Below, one piece after another: positions 41,695 through 49,960 of a stretch of DNA of 64,000 nt. The notes under the pieces are model-generated. The model did no database searches. It saw only the letters and a program-made list of their open reading frames with translations, and was not told where the DNA came from. Origin of the DNA: RYN-230 sp963834705. GTDB lineage: Bacteria > Actinomycetota > Actinomycetes > Streptosporangiales > Streptosporangiaceae. The translations under genes were made by a program, and so were the position numbers. Numbering within the stretch: position 1 is the stretch's first letter; each line of letters begins with the position of its first letter. Where the stretch lies: the NCBI GenBank assembly GCA_963834705.1, contig CAWICV010000013.1, positions 496,001 through 560,000 of the forward strand, read 5' to 3'.

Positions 41695-42882
41695 GTGGCC
41701 TTCTGGAAGCCGGCCGAGGACCCGAGAACGCGGTCACCGCGTTCCTGGGCCTTCGACATCGGATGCGCCATCGTGGCCGGCGGCGCATCCCTGGCCACCT
41801 TCTCCTTCGGCCAGACGGTGCACTCTGCTCACCTGGCCCTGGCGGCGAGCCTGATCGTCGCGGCCCTGACGGCCGCGGCGCTGCCGCTGCGCCGGGTGTG
41901 GCCCGGCCCGGTGTTCCTCTGGACTCTGCTGGCCGTGGCTGTCCTGGCCCAGTGGCCAGCTCACGGGGCACTGTTCCCGGTTGCGCTGGCCATCGCGCTC
42001 TACACGGTGGCCGCCACGATGCGGTGGGCGGAGGCGCTGGCCGCGGCGGTGCTGGTGGCTGGTGTCCTGGTCCTCGTGGTTGCGCAGGACGGCACGCGGC
42101 ACTGGGCGCTGGCCAGCACGGACGCGGCCGGCCTGGCCGCTGCTGTCCTGCTGGTGGGCCTGTACGTGGGCATCCGGCGGGCCTACCTGGCCGAGCTGCG
42201 GGACCGGGCGCAGCGGATGGAACGCGAACGCGACGCCAGCAGCGCACTGGCGGCAGCGGAGGAGCGCGCCCGTATCACCCGGGAGATGCACGACAGCGTG
42301 GCCCATCACCTCACGGTCATCGTGGCGCTCTCGGACGGTGCCCTGCGGGCCATCACTCGCTCACCCGCCGAGGCCTGCGATGCGATCCGGGACGTTTCGG
42401 GCACGGCCCGGCAGGCGCTGGCCGAGACGCGCCGCCTGCTCGGCGTGCTCCGGGCCGGCTCCGGCCAGGAACCCCGGCAGCCGCTGCCGGGCTTCGCCGA
42501 CCTCGACGATCTCGTCGCCCGGGTCCGTGCGGCCGGCCTGCCCGTCCGCTATGAACGCACTGGCGCTGCCGCGGACCTGCCCACCGGCGTCCAGCTGGCC
42601 GTGTTCCGGCTCGTCCAGGAAGCCCTGACGAACACGATGAAGCACGCCGGCCCGCGCGCGAGCGCGGCGGTCCGGGTGCAGGTGTCACCGGGCGAAGTGC
42701 GGGTGGACGTCGAGGACGACGGCACCGGAGGCACCGCCGAGCCCGGCGCCGCGGGCGGCGGCCTGACCGGCATGCGCGAGCGGATAAGAGCGTTCGGCGG
42801 TGAGCTGGACTGCGGTCCCCGTGATCCGCGGGGCTGGCGGGTCAGTGCCCGGCTCCACCCGGACACGGCGGCCGCATCATGA
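41695..42882 (+). CDS. Sensor histidine kinase (NarL-type two-component system)
   Basis: A 395-aa kinase with six N-terminal membrane helices (MAFWKPAEDP... to ~160), a short coil, the HisKA_3 dimerisation/phosphoacceptor helix with H199 (RITREMHDSVAHHLTVIVAL) and a HATPase_c domain (LAVFRLVQEALTNTMKHAGP, VEDDGTGG, GGGLTGMRERIRAFGGEL). The sensor is mostly membrane-embedded with little external sequence, as in intramembrane-sensing kinases. GTG 41695 has AGGATAAGAC upstream. The stop overlaps the response-regulator start (ATGA). Confidence 0.94.
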   Translation: MAFWKPAEDPRTRSPRSWAFDIGCAIVAGGASLATFSFGQTVHSAHLALAASLIVAALTAAALPLRRVWPGPVFLWTLLAVAVLAQWPAHGALFPVALAIALYTVAATMRWAEALAAAVLVAGVLVLVVAQDGTRHWALASTDAAGLAAAVLLVGLYVGIRRAYLAELRDRAQRMERERDASSALAAAEERARITREMHDSVAHHLTVIVALSDGALRAITRSPAEACDAIRDVSGTARQALAETRRLLGVLRAGSGQEPRQPLPGFADLDDLVARVRAAGLPVRYERTGAAADLPTGVQLAVFRLVQEALTNTMKHAGPRASAAVRVQVSPGEVRVDVEDDGTGGTAEPGAAGGGLTGMRERIRAFGGELDCGPRDPRGWRVSARLHPDTAAAS

Positions 42883-43574
42883 TCACTGTGCTGCTGGCGG
42901 ATGACCATCCCCTGATCAGGAAAGGTTTCCGGCTGATCCTCGACGCCGAAAGCGATATCGCGGTGGCCGGTGAGGCGGGCGACGGGGCCACCGCGGTTTA
43001 CATGTGCTCCGCGCTGTGTCCCGACGTGGTGCTCATGGACGTCCGGATGCCCGGCCGGGACGGCATCGAGGCGACCCGCGACATCGTGGCCGCCGGGCTG
43101 CCGTCGAAGGTGCTGATCTTGACCACGTTCGACCTGGACGAGTACGTCTACGCTGGGCTGCGCGCGGGGGCCAGCGGTTTCCTGCTCAAAGACACGCAGC
43201 CGGACGACCTGGCCGACGCGATCCGCACCATCGCGGCCGGCGACGCGGTCCTCGCGCCGGCCGCCACCAGGCGGCTCATCCGCGAGTTCACCACCCGGCC
43301 GCCCGAGCTCCCCAACAGCCGTCGTGCCACCCAGATTCGGCAGGCTCTCACCGGCCGTGAGCAGGACGTCTTCGCCCACATCGCCACCGGCATGTCCAAC
43401 AGCGAAATCGCGGCCAGCCTGCACCTGTCCGAGGGCACCGTGAAGGTCCACGTCGGGCGGATATTCGCCAAGCTCGGCCTACGTGATCGCGTTCAGGCCG
43501 TCGTCCTCGCCTACGAATCCACGCTGGTGACCCCCGGGGCGACCGGGCCGAACAGACCAGGCGACCCGCTTTGA
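42879..43574 (+). CDS. NarL/LuxR-family response regulator
   Basis: A 231-aa DNA-binding regulator. Receiver domain 1-~120: acidic D8/D9 (LLADDHPLIRKGF), phosphoacceptor D54 (VVLMDVRMPGRDG), T/S in ILTTFD and K in GFLLKDTQP. LuxR HTH ~150-215: LTGREQDVFAHIATGMSNSE, IAASLHLSEGTVKVHVGRIF. It overlaps the kinase by 4 nt. The target promoters are unknown; the co-transcribed DUF4386-like gene is a candidate. It converges on glcF with a 16-bp gap. Confidence 0.95.
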   Translation: MITVLLADDHPLIRKGFRLILDAESDIAVAGEAGDGATAVYMCSALCPDVVLMDVRMPGRDGIEATRDIVAAGLPSKVLILTTFDLDEYVYAGLRAGASGFLLKDTQPDDLADAIRTIAAGDAVLAPAATRRLIREFTTRPPELPNSRRATQIRQALTGREQDVFAHIATGMSNSEIAASLHLSEGTVKVHVGRIFAKLGLRDRVQAVVLAYESTLVTPGATGPNRPGDPL

Positions 43575-43590
43575 GGTGTGCCTGAACGAC

Positions 43591-45099
43591 TCACTCATGC
43601 GGTTGGCTGGTGAGGCTGGAGACCGGCAGGCCGCGCAGCGACGCGTCCAGCACCTCGGCGATGTGCACCACGGCCGGTGGCTGCCCGGCGCCGGCCGCGG
43701 CCATGGCCGAAGCGATCTGCAGGCTGCACCCCGGGTTGGCCGACACGACCAGCGGCGCGCCAGTGGCCAGCACCGCGGCGGCCTTGCGCGCGCCGAGTTC
43801 CCCGGCCGCCTCGGGCTGCAGCAGGTTATACACGCCGGCCGAGCCGCAGCAGGTGCCGCCGTCGCCCAGTTCGGCCAGCTGCAGCTCCGGGATGGCGCGC
43901 AGCAGGTCACGCGGCTGCTGCCTGATCCGCTGGGCGTGCCCCAGGTGGCAGGCGTCGTGGTAGGCCACGGTGACCGGCAGCGGGTGCCGGGCGCCCCGCG
44001 CCCCCTCGTCGCTGGTGGCCAGCTCGGCCAGGTACTCGCTGAGGTCACGGACCTTGGCCGCGGCCCGCGCCGCCCGGTCCGGCCAGTCACCACCATCGGG
44101 GCCTTCCGCGGCGGTCCGCAGCAGCTCGCCGTACTCCTTCATGGCCGACCCGCAGCCGGCCGAGTTCACCACGATCACGTCCACGTTGGCGGCCTCGAAC
44201 GTGGCGATGGTCCGCTTGGCGAACCGGGCCGCCTCGGCCACCCGGCCGCTGTGCAGGGACAGCGCGCCGCAGCAGCCCTGCCCGGCCGGGATGACCACGT
44301 CACACCCTTCGGCCGCGAGCAGCCGGGCGGTCGCCTCGTTCACCCCGGGGAAGAACACCTGCTGCACGCAGCCGGTCAGCATGCCCACCACGGTGCGGCG
44401 CGGGCCTTCCGCGGGCACCCGGCCGGCCAGTCGGTGCTGCCCGTTGCCCGGCGCCGGGGCCACCCTCAGCGAGGCGACCAGCTCCGGCGCCAGCCGGGCC
44501 AGCGGGCTGCGGCCGATCCGCCCCTTCAGCCCGGTGCGCTGGGCCAGCTTCAGTGGCCCGGTGAGCAGCCGGAGGCGGCGCGGGTAGGGGAACGTCGCGA
44601 AGATCGCCGCGCGGGCGGCCCGCTGCCGCGCCGACCGCGGCGGCACCAGCGGCCCGGCCGCCGGCCGCGGCGGCACTGGCGGCCGGTTCGCCGGAGCAGC
44701 GGCCCCAGCGCTCTCAGTCCCACCAGGCGGCCCGTCCACCCCAGCAACCTCGGCAACATCAGCGGCGCCACCACGTGCCCCAGGGGCGGCGGCAGTGCGC
44801 GGCGGCTCCTCCTGCCAGCTGCGCGCGGCCTCGATGAGCCGGTCGTAGCGCACCCCGGACGGGCAGGCGGGCACGCAGGCCATGCAGCCCAGGCAGCGGT
44901 CCAGGTGGCTGGCCGCCGCCTCGCTGGCCTGCCCGCCGTCCAGCAGCTGGGTGATCAGGTGGATCCGGCCGCGCGGCGAGTCCATCTCCTCGCCCCACAG
45001 CTGGTAGGTCGGGCAGGCGGGCAGGCAGAACCCGCAGTGCACGCAGTCGGCGGCCAGTTCGCGCAGCTCACCGGTGGGATCGATCGGCGATGCGGTCAT
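43591..45099 (-). CDS. glcF: Glycolate oxidase iron-sulfur subunit GlcF
   Basis: A 502-aa Fe-S/CCG-domain protein that takes electrons from the flavin subunits to the respiratory chain. Two ferredoxin-type clusters: C19/C22/C25/C29 (CVHCGFCLPACPTYQLWGEE) and C69/C72/C75/C79 (CLGCMACVPACP). Two CCG (heterodisulfide-reductase-like) domains: GQGCCGALSLHSGRVAEAAR and GDGGTCCGSAGVYN with NPGCSLQIA. A Pro/Arg/Ala-rich linker lies at ~130-185. ATG 45099 directly follows the glcE TAG, so the two are co-translated. Assignment as glycolate rather than lactate oxidase rests on the glcD-glcE-glcF set and on aceB. Confidence 0.92.
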   Translation of the reverse strand: MTASPIDPTGELRELAADCVHCGFCLPACPTYQLWGEEMDSPRGRIHLITQLLDGGQASEAAASHLDRCLGCMACVPACPSGVRYDRLIEAARSWQEEPPRTAAAPGARGGAADVAEVAGVDGPPGGTESAGAAAPANRPPVPPRPAAGPLVPPRSARQRAARAAIFATFPYPRRLRLLTGPLKLAQRTGLKGRIGRSPLARLAPELVASLRVAPAPGNGQHRLAGRVPAEGPRRTVVGMLTGCVQQVFFPGVNEATARLLAAEGCDVVIPAGQGCCGALSLHSGRVAEAARFAKRTIATFEAANVDVIVVNSAGCGSAMKEYGELLRTAAEGPDGGDWPDRAARAAAKVRDLSEYLAELATSDEGARGARHPLPVTVAYHDACHLGHAQRIRQQPRDLLRAIPELQLAELGDGGTCCGSAGVYNLLQPEAAGELGARKAAAVLATGAPLVVSANPGCSLQIASAMAAAGAGQPPAVVHIAEVLDASLRGLPVSSLTSQPHE

Positions 45100-46506
45100 C
45101 TACAGCCCTCCGGCGAAGCGGCCGGGCGCCATCAGGTACCCGGGATCGAACTGCTCCTTGACCGCGCGCATCAGGCTGAGCGAGGACACCGGGCCCCACA
45201 TGTCCACGGTGTCGCGGACCGCGGCCGGCGCGGTCAGCACCACCGCGCTGGCCCGGCTGGGCGGCGCCTCGCCACCGGCGGGGTCCTGGCCCGTGCTCTG
45301 GTCAAGGCGGCTCTGGTCAAGGCGGCCCTGGTCAAGACGGCCCTGGTCAAGGCGGGCCTGGTCGAGGCCGTCCCGCAGGCCGGCCACGAACCGCGCCACG
45401 GCGGCCGGGTCGGCGTCGCCCTCCAGCGCCGCGTACAGCACGCCCGCGCCGGCCGAGCCGCTCACGGCGGGATCCAGCCCGGCGTCCTGGCCCGCCGCGT
45501 CGATGGCGGCCAGTACGCCGGGCAGCGCGGCGGCCCAGAAGCTGATCCGCAGCACGGTGGGCTCGGCCGGGCCATGCGGCCCGGTGACCAGCCGGGCCGG
45601 CCGGGCCGACCCCCACCACGGCGGGGCACTGTCCGAGCTGGCGGTGCCCGCACCGAGCACGTCGCGGAGCAGCGCGGACCGCTCGGCCACCCCGGCCGGG
45701 TCGCCTTCCAGCAGCACCGCCACCCGGACCAGGCCGTCCCGCCCGGGCCGGTCGAGCTCCACCGCCACCGGGGCGAGGTCGGTGCCGGCCGCGGCCGTGA
45801 CCGCGTGGCTGGCCGCCGCGGTGTCGGCGAAACCCGCGGTGACGAACATGGCCGCGGCCGGCACCGGGTGCAGCCGGAACACGGCCTCGGTGATCAGGCC
45901 GAGCGTGCCGTACGAGCCGGCGTACAGCTTGCCCAGGTCGTAGCCGGCCACGTTCTTGACCACCTTGCCGCCGGACTTGGCCACGGTCCCCGGCGGCCGT
46001 ACCACGGTGATGCCGATGACCAGGTCCCGTGGGGTGCCGTAGCGCAGCCGCCGCGGCCCGGCAGTGCCGGTGGCCAGCATCCCGCCGATGGTCGGCGAGC
46101 CGCCGGCCGAGCCGTTGGCGCTGGCCAGCGCGGGCGGCGGGTCTAGGGCCAGCTGCTGCCCGGCCGCGCCGAGCACACCGGCCAGCTGCCCGAGGGTGAC
46201 CCCGGCCTGCACCCGGACCACCAGGTCGCCCGCGGCGTGCTCGAGCACCTGGTTCAGCCGCTGGGTTTCGATGATCAGGTCGCAGCGGCGTGGCGGCGCG
46301 CCCCAGCCGACCCGGGTGCCGCTGCCCCGGGGCACCACGGCCAAATCGTGCTCGGCCGCCGCCGCCAGCAGCGCGCTCGCCTCGTCCGTCCCGGACGGGG
46401 CCGCGACCCAGTTCGGCACGACCCCGGCGACCGCGTCCCGTGGGCCGGCCGGCCGGACCGTGTGGCACGCCTTGGCCAGCGCCGCCGGGACCGAGGCGCT
46501 GCTCAC
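45100..46506 (-). CDS. glcE: Glycolate oxidase FAD-binding subunit GlcE
   Basis: A 468-aa vanillyl-alcohol-oxidase-fold flavoprotein. The FAD domain has LAVVPRGSGTRVGWG, LIIETQRLNQVLEH, PTIGGMLATGTAGPRRLRYG, TVAKSGGKVVKNVAGYDLGK and AGSYGTLGLITEAVFRLHPV. The C-terminus ends EQFDPGYLMAPGRFAGGL. A tandem RLDQ(G/S) repeat (45298) is inserted before the final domain. GTG 46506 fits the N-terminus (SSASVPAALAKACHTVRPAG); it starts 32 bp after glcD ends. It forms a complex with GlcD and GlcF. Confidence 0.9.
   Translation of the reverse strand: MSSASVPAALAKACHTVRPAGPRDAVAGVVPNWVAAPSGTDEASALLAAAAEHDLAVVPRGSGTRVGWGAPPRRCDLIIETQRLNQVLEHAAGDLVVRVQAGVTLGQLAGVLGAAGQQLALDPPPALASANGSAGGSPTIGGMLATGTAGPRRLRYGTPRDLVIGITVVRPPGTVAKSGGKVVKNVAGYDLGKLYAGSYGTLGLITEAVFRLHPVPAAAMFVTAGFADTAAASHAVTAAAGTDLAPVAVELDRPGRDGLVRVAVLLEGDPAGVAERSALLRDVLGAGTASSDSAPPWWGSARPARLVTGPHGPAEPTVLRISFWAAALPGVLAAIDAAGQDAGLDPAVSGSAGAGVLYAALEGDADPAAVARFVAGLRDGLDQARLDQGRLDQGRLDQSRLDQSTGQDPAGGEAPPSRASAVVLTAPAAVRDTVDMWGPVSSLSLMRAVKEQFDPGYLMAPGRFAGGL
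45298..45372. repeat. 15-bp in-frame tandem repeat in glcE
   Basis: Five copies of a 15-bp unit CTGGTCAAGGCGGCC (last copies diverged) encode RLDQG/RLDQS repeats on the minus strand. It keeps the frame and lies in a loop before the C-terminal part of GlcE. Confidence 0.85.
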
Positions 46507-46537
46507 TTTGCGCCTCCGGCGTCCGCCTTTGGCGCGG

Positions 46538-47995
46538 TCAAAACTGCTCCGCCAGGCCCGCTTTGACGGCCGGGTGCACGCCGCGGCGCGGCCCGGGCAC
46601 CTCGCCGCACAGCCGCGGCGTGGGGAAGATCTTGCCCGGGTTGCACAGTCCGGCCGGGTCGAACGCGCAGCGCAGCAACTGCATCGTGTCCAGGTCCTCG
46701 GGACTGAACATCTTCGGCATGTACTTGGCTTTGTCCGTGCCCACGCCATGCTCGCCGGTGATCGAGCCGCCGTGCTCGATGCACAGGTCCAGGATGGCGC
46801 CAGACACCTTCTCGGCTGCCGCTTCCTCACCCGGCACACCGTCGTCGTACAGCACCAGCGGGTGCAGGTTGCCGTCCCCGGCATGGAACACGTTGGCCAC
46901 CCGGATGCCGGACTCGCTGGACAGCGCGGCGATCTTGTCCAGCACCTCGCCCAGCGAGGACCGCGGCACCACGCCGTCCTGCACGATGTAGGCCGAGCTG
47001 ATCCGGCCCACGGCGGCGAACGCGGACTTGCGCCCGGCCCAGATCGCAGCCCGCTCAGCCGGGTCGTCCGCCGCCCGGATCTCGGTCGCGCCGGCCTGTT
47101 CGCACAGCGCCCGCACCGCGGCCACGTCCCGCCGCACGTCGGCCTCGGGCCCGTCCAGCTCGACCACCAGCACCGCCCCGGCCCCGGCCGGGTAGTTGCA
47201 GGCCACCGCGGCCTCGGCCGCCTCGATGGCCAGCGCGTCCATCATCTCGATGGCCGCGGGCAGGATGCCCGCCCCGATGATCGCGGACACCGCCGCGCCG
47301 CCCGCCCCGGTGCTGCGGAAGCCGGCCAGCAGCGTGGTGATCACCTGCGGGATCCGGGTCAGCCGGACCACGATCTTGGTGACGATGCCCAGCGTGCCTT
47401 CCGAGCCGGTGAACGCGCCGACCAGGTCGTAGCCGGGCGCGCTGCCGGTGCCGTCACCCAGCCAGGTCAGCTCGCCGGCCGGGGTGACGATCTGCAGCCC
47501 GGTCACATGGTGCACGGTGAAGCCGTTCTTCAGGCAGTGCGCGCCGCCGGAGTTCTCCGCCACGTTGCCGCCCACCGAGCAGATCACCTGGCTGGACGGG
47601 TCCGGCGCGTAGAAGTAGCCGTACGGCCGGGCCGCCGTGCTGACCGCCAGGTTGGTCACCCCGGGCTCCACGATGGCCCGCTGGCTGACCGGGTCGATCG
47701 CGATGATCCGGCGCATCCGCGAGGTGACGATCAGCACTCCGTCGGTGCGCGGCAGCGCGCCGCCGGACAGCCCGGTGCCAGAACCGCGGGCGACGAATGG
47801 CACCCCGGCCCGGGCACACTCGGCGACCACGGCCGCGACCTGCTCGGCCGTTTCCGGCAGCACGGCCAGAGCGGGCGCCGACCGGTGCGAGGTCAGCCCG
47901 TCGCATTCATAGGTGCGCAGCTCGGCTGGATCCGAGACCACCCCGCCGGGGCCGCAGATCTCGGTCATCCGGGGCACCAGCGCCTCGACCGTCAT
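46538..47995 (-). CDS. glcD: Glycolate oxidase FAD-linked subunit GlcD
   Basis: A 485-aa flavoprotein that oxidises glycolate to glyoxylate. FAD-binding: PFVARGSGTGLSGGALPR, VEPGVTNLAVSTAA, VICSVGGNVAENSGGAHCLK, TGSEGTLGIVTKI. C-terminal catalytic part: FHAGDGNLHPLVLYD and ITGEHGVGTDKAKYMPKMFS, FDPAGLCNPGKIFPTPR. All are hallmarks of the D-lactate/glycolate oxidase family. ATG 47995 is chosen because GGGAGG lies 5 nt upstream; ATG 48007 adds four residues. It is first of the glcD-glcE-glcF set, 194 bp after aceB. Confidence 0.93.
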   Translation of the reverse strand: MTVEALVPRMTEICGPGGVVSDPAELRTYECDGLTSHRSAPALAVLPETAEQVAAVVAECARAGVPFVARGSGTGLSGGALPRTDGVLIVTSRMRRIIAIDPVSQRAIVEPGVTNLAVSTAARPYGYFYAPDPSSQVICSVGGNVAENSGGAHCLKNGFTVHHVTGLQIVTPAGELTWLGDGTGSAPGYDLVGAFTGSEGTLGIVTKIVVRLTRIPQVITTLLAGFRSTGAGGAAVSAIIGAGILPAAIEMMDALAIEAAEAAVACNYPAGAGAVLVVELDGPEADVRRDVAAVRALCEQAGATEIRAADDPAERAAIWAGRKSAFAAVGRISSAYIVQDGVVPRSSLGEVLDKIAALSSESGIRVANVFHAGDGNLHPLVLYDDGVPGEEAAAEKVSGAILDLCIEHGGSITGEHGVGTDKAKYMPKMFSPEDLDTMQLLRCAFDPAGLCNPGKIFPTPRLCGEVPGPRRGVHPAVKAGLAEQF

Positions 47996-48104
47996 CGCGC
48001 CTCCCATCAGGGGCCCGCCCGACCGCGGCGTGCGCCCTTACTCCCAGACTGCCTTCCCGGCGGCCGGGAGTCCATGCTGCCCGCGGGCCGTGTCGCGCCG
48101 CCCC

Positions 48105-48192
48105 GGCGCTGCCACGAGGCTGCGACGGCGCGGCCAAGACGCCGCTAAGGCGCTGCCACGAGGCTGCGACGGCGCCCCCAAGACGCCGCTAC
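48105..48192. repeat. 44-bp tandem duplication at the 3' end of aceB
   Basis: A 44-bp unit starting GGCGCTGCCACGAGGCTGCG occurs at 48105-48148 and again at 48149-48192 with about three changes. The second copy includes the aceB stop codon (48189-48191). The duplicated unit may affect the aceB-glcD junction. Confidence 0.8.
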
Positions 48193-49805
48193 GGCATCTC
48201 CTCGTAGGCCGGCAGGGTGAGGAATTCAGCGTAGTCATCGGCCAGCGCGACCTGGCTGAACAGCGCGGCCGCCTGGTCGTAGCGCGCGGCGTCGTAGCCG
48301 TCCCCGGCGGCCGCCCGGATGGTGGCCAGCTCCTCGCCGATGATTCGCTGCACCAGGTCGGTGGTCACCGGCTGGCCGTCGTCCAGCCGGATGTTGTTGT
48401 GCAGCCACTGCCACACCTGGGACCGGGAGATCTCCGCCGTGGCCGCGTCCTCCATCAGGTTGAAGATGGCCACCGCCCCGTTACCGCCCAGCCAGGACGC
48501 CAGGTACTGCAGCCCGACGCTGACATTGTTGCGCAGCCCGGCCTCGGTGATGCTGCCCGGCGTCTTGCTGACCGCGAGCAGGTCGGCGGCGGACACGCTG
48601 ACCTCCGGGCGCTGCTTGCTGAGCTGGTTCGGCGAGCTGCCCAGGGTGGCGTCGAACACCTCACGGCACAGCGGCACCAGGTCCGGGTGGGCCACCCAGG
48701 AGCCGTCGAAGCCGTCCCCGGCCTCGCGGGTCTTGTCGTCCCGCACCTTGGCCATGGCCACCGCGTTCACCTCCGGGTCACGGCGGCTCGGGATGAACGC
48801 GGCCATCCCGCCCATGGCGTGCGCGCCACGGGCATGACACGTCTTCACCAGCAGCTCGGTGTAGGCCCGCATGAACGGAGCGGTCATCGTCACCGAGTTG
48901 CGCTCCGGCAGCACGAACTCCTGGCCCCGGCTGCGGAACTTCTTGATCACACTGAACAGGTAGTCCCAGCGGCCCGCGTTCAGCCCGGCGCTGTGCTCGC
49001 GTAGCTCGTAGAGGATCTCCTCCATCTCGAACGCGGCCGGGATGGTCTCGATCAGCACCGTGGCCCGGATCGTGCCGCGCGGGATGCCCAGCCGGTCCTG
49101 GGCCAGCCCGAACGCGTCGTTCCACAGCCGGGCTTCCAGGTGGCTCTCGATCTTGGGCAGGTAGAAGTACGGCCCGGAGCCCTTGTCCAGCTGGCGCCGC
49201 GCGCAGTGGAAGAAGTACAGCGCGAAGTCGAACAGGCTGCCGGACAACCGCTGCCCGTCCACCAGGACGTGCTTCTCGTCCAGGTGCCAGCCGCGCGGCC
49301 GGACCACGATCGTGGCCAGCTCGCTGTCCGGGCCCAGCCGGTACGACTTGCCTTCCTCGCTGGTGAAGTCCAGCGTCCGGTCCAGCGCGCTGATCAGGTT
49401 CAGCTGGCCGGTGATCATGTTCTCCCAGAGCGGCGTGTTGGCGTCCTCGAAGTCAGCCAGCCACACGTTGGCCCCGGAGTTGAGCGCGTTGATGGTCATC
49501 TTCCGGTCGGTCGGGCCGGTGATCTCGACCCGGCGGTTGACCATCCCGGGCGCGGGCGCGGCCACCCGCCAGTCCGGGTCTTCCCGGATGGCCCGGGTGC
49601 CGGGCAGGAAGTCCAGCATCGCCCCGGCGGACAGCTCCTGCTGCCGGGCCGCCCGGGCGGCGAGCAGTTCGGCGCGGCGGCCGCCGAGCTCCCGCTGCAG
49701 CGTCGCGACCAGGTCGATGGCCTCTGGGGTGAGTATTTCGTCGAAGCGGTCTCGCCGTGGGCCGGTGATCTGCACACCGGTTGTCTGCCCACCCTCGCTG
49801 GCCAT
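48189..49805 (-). CDS. aceB: Malate synthase A
   Basis: Condenses glyoxylate with acetyl-CoA to malate. 538 aa is normal for MS-A. Motifs: LADFEDANTPLWENMITGQL, VVRPRGWHLDEKHVLVDG, FYLPKIESHLEARLWNDAF, TVLIETIPAAFEMEEILYEL, RGAHAMGGMAAFIPSRRDP and a C-terminal ASWLGGNGAVAIFNLMEDAA. ATG 49805 has GGGAGGAG upstream. It heads a leftward set with glcDEF, linking glycolate oxidation to malate entry. No isocitrate lyase is here, so glycolate/glyoxylate rather than acetate is the likely source. A palindrome lies 35 bp upstream. Confidence 0.96.
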   Translation of the reverse strand: MASEGGQTTGVQITGPRRDRFDEILTPEAIDLVATLQRELGGRRAELLAARAARQQELSAGAMLDFLPGTRAIREDPDWRVAAPAPGMVNRRVEITGPTDRKMTINALNSGANVWLADFEDANTPLWENMITGQLNLISALDRTLDFTSEEGKSYRLGPDSELATIVVRPRGWHLDEKHVLVDGQRLSGSLFDFALYFFHCARRQLDKGSGPYFYLPKIESHLEARLWNDAFGLAQDRLGIPRGTIRATVLIETIPAAFEMEEILYELREHSAGLNAGRWDYLFSVIKKFRSRGQEFVLPERNSVTMTAPFMRAYTELLVKTCHARGAHAMGGMAAFIPSRRDPEVNAVAMAKVRDDKTREAGDGFDGSWVAHPDLVPLCREVFDATLGSSPNQLSKQRPEVSVSAADLLAVSKTPGSITEAGLRNNVSVGLQYLASWLGGNGAVAIFNLMEDAATAEISRSQVWQWLHNNIRLDDGQPVTTDLVQRIIGEELATIRAAAGDGYDAARYDQAAALFSQVALADDYAEFLTLPAYEEMP

Positions 49806-49839
49806 GCCGCGCTCCTCCCGGTCGTCGGCTGACCGTCAT

Positions 49840-49855
49840 GTTACTGGTTAGTAAC
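49840..49855. promoter_or_regulatory. Palindromic candidate operator upstream of aceB
   Basis: GTTACT-GGTT-AGTAAC is a perfect 6-bp inverted repeat with a 4-bp centre, 35 bp before the aceB ATG. Size and symmetry fit a TetR or GntR-type operator controlling aceB-glcDEF; the regulator is not in the window. Confidence 0.45.
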
Positions 49856-49960
49856 GACGGCGCGCCCAAGTATTCCTATGTTCCCGGCCACATCCCGGCC
49901 GCGTCCGGGGCACAACCCGCGCGGCCCGGGTGTTTATTGAGGTGAGCGTAACCCGGAGGC

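Noticed and set aside
45298..45372. Possible CRISPR or REP array in glcE
   Set aside because: Direct 15-bp tandem copies, no spacers, in frame with GlcE.
43576..46146. An 856-codon open frame on the plus strand opposite glcF/glcE
   Set aside because: It is the antisense shadow of the GC-rich glcF-glcE genes. Its protein is Arg/Gly/His/Gln-rich with no domain, while the minus strand has complete Fe-S and FAD motifs.
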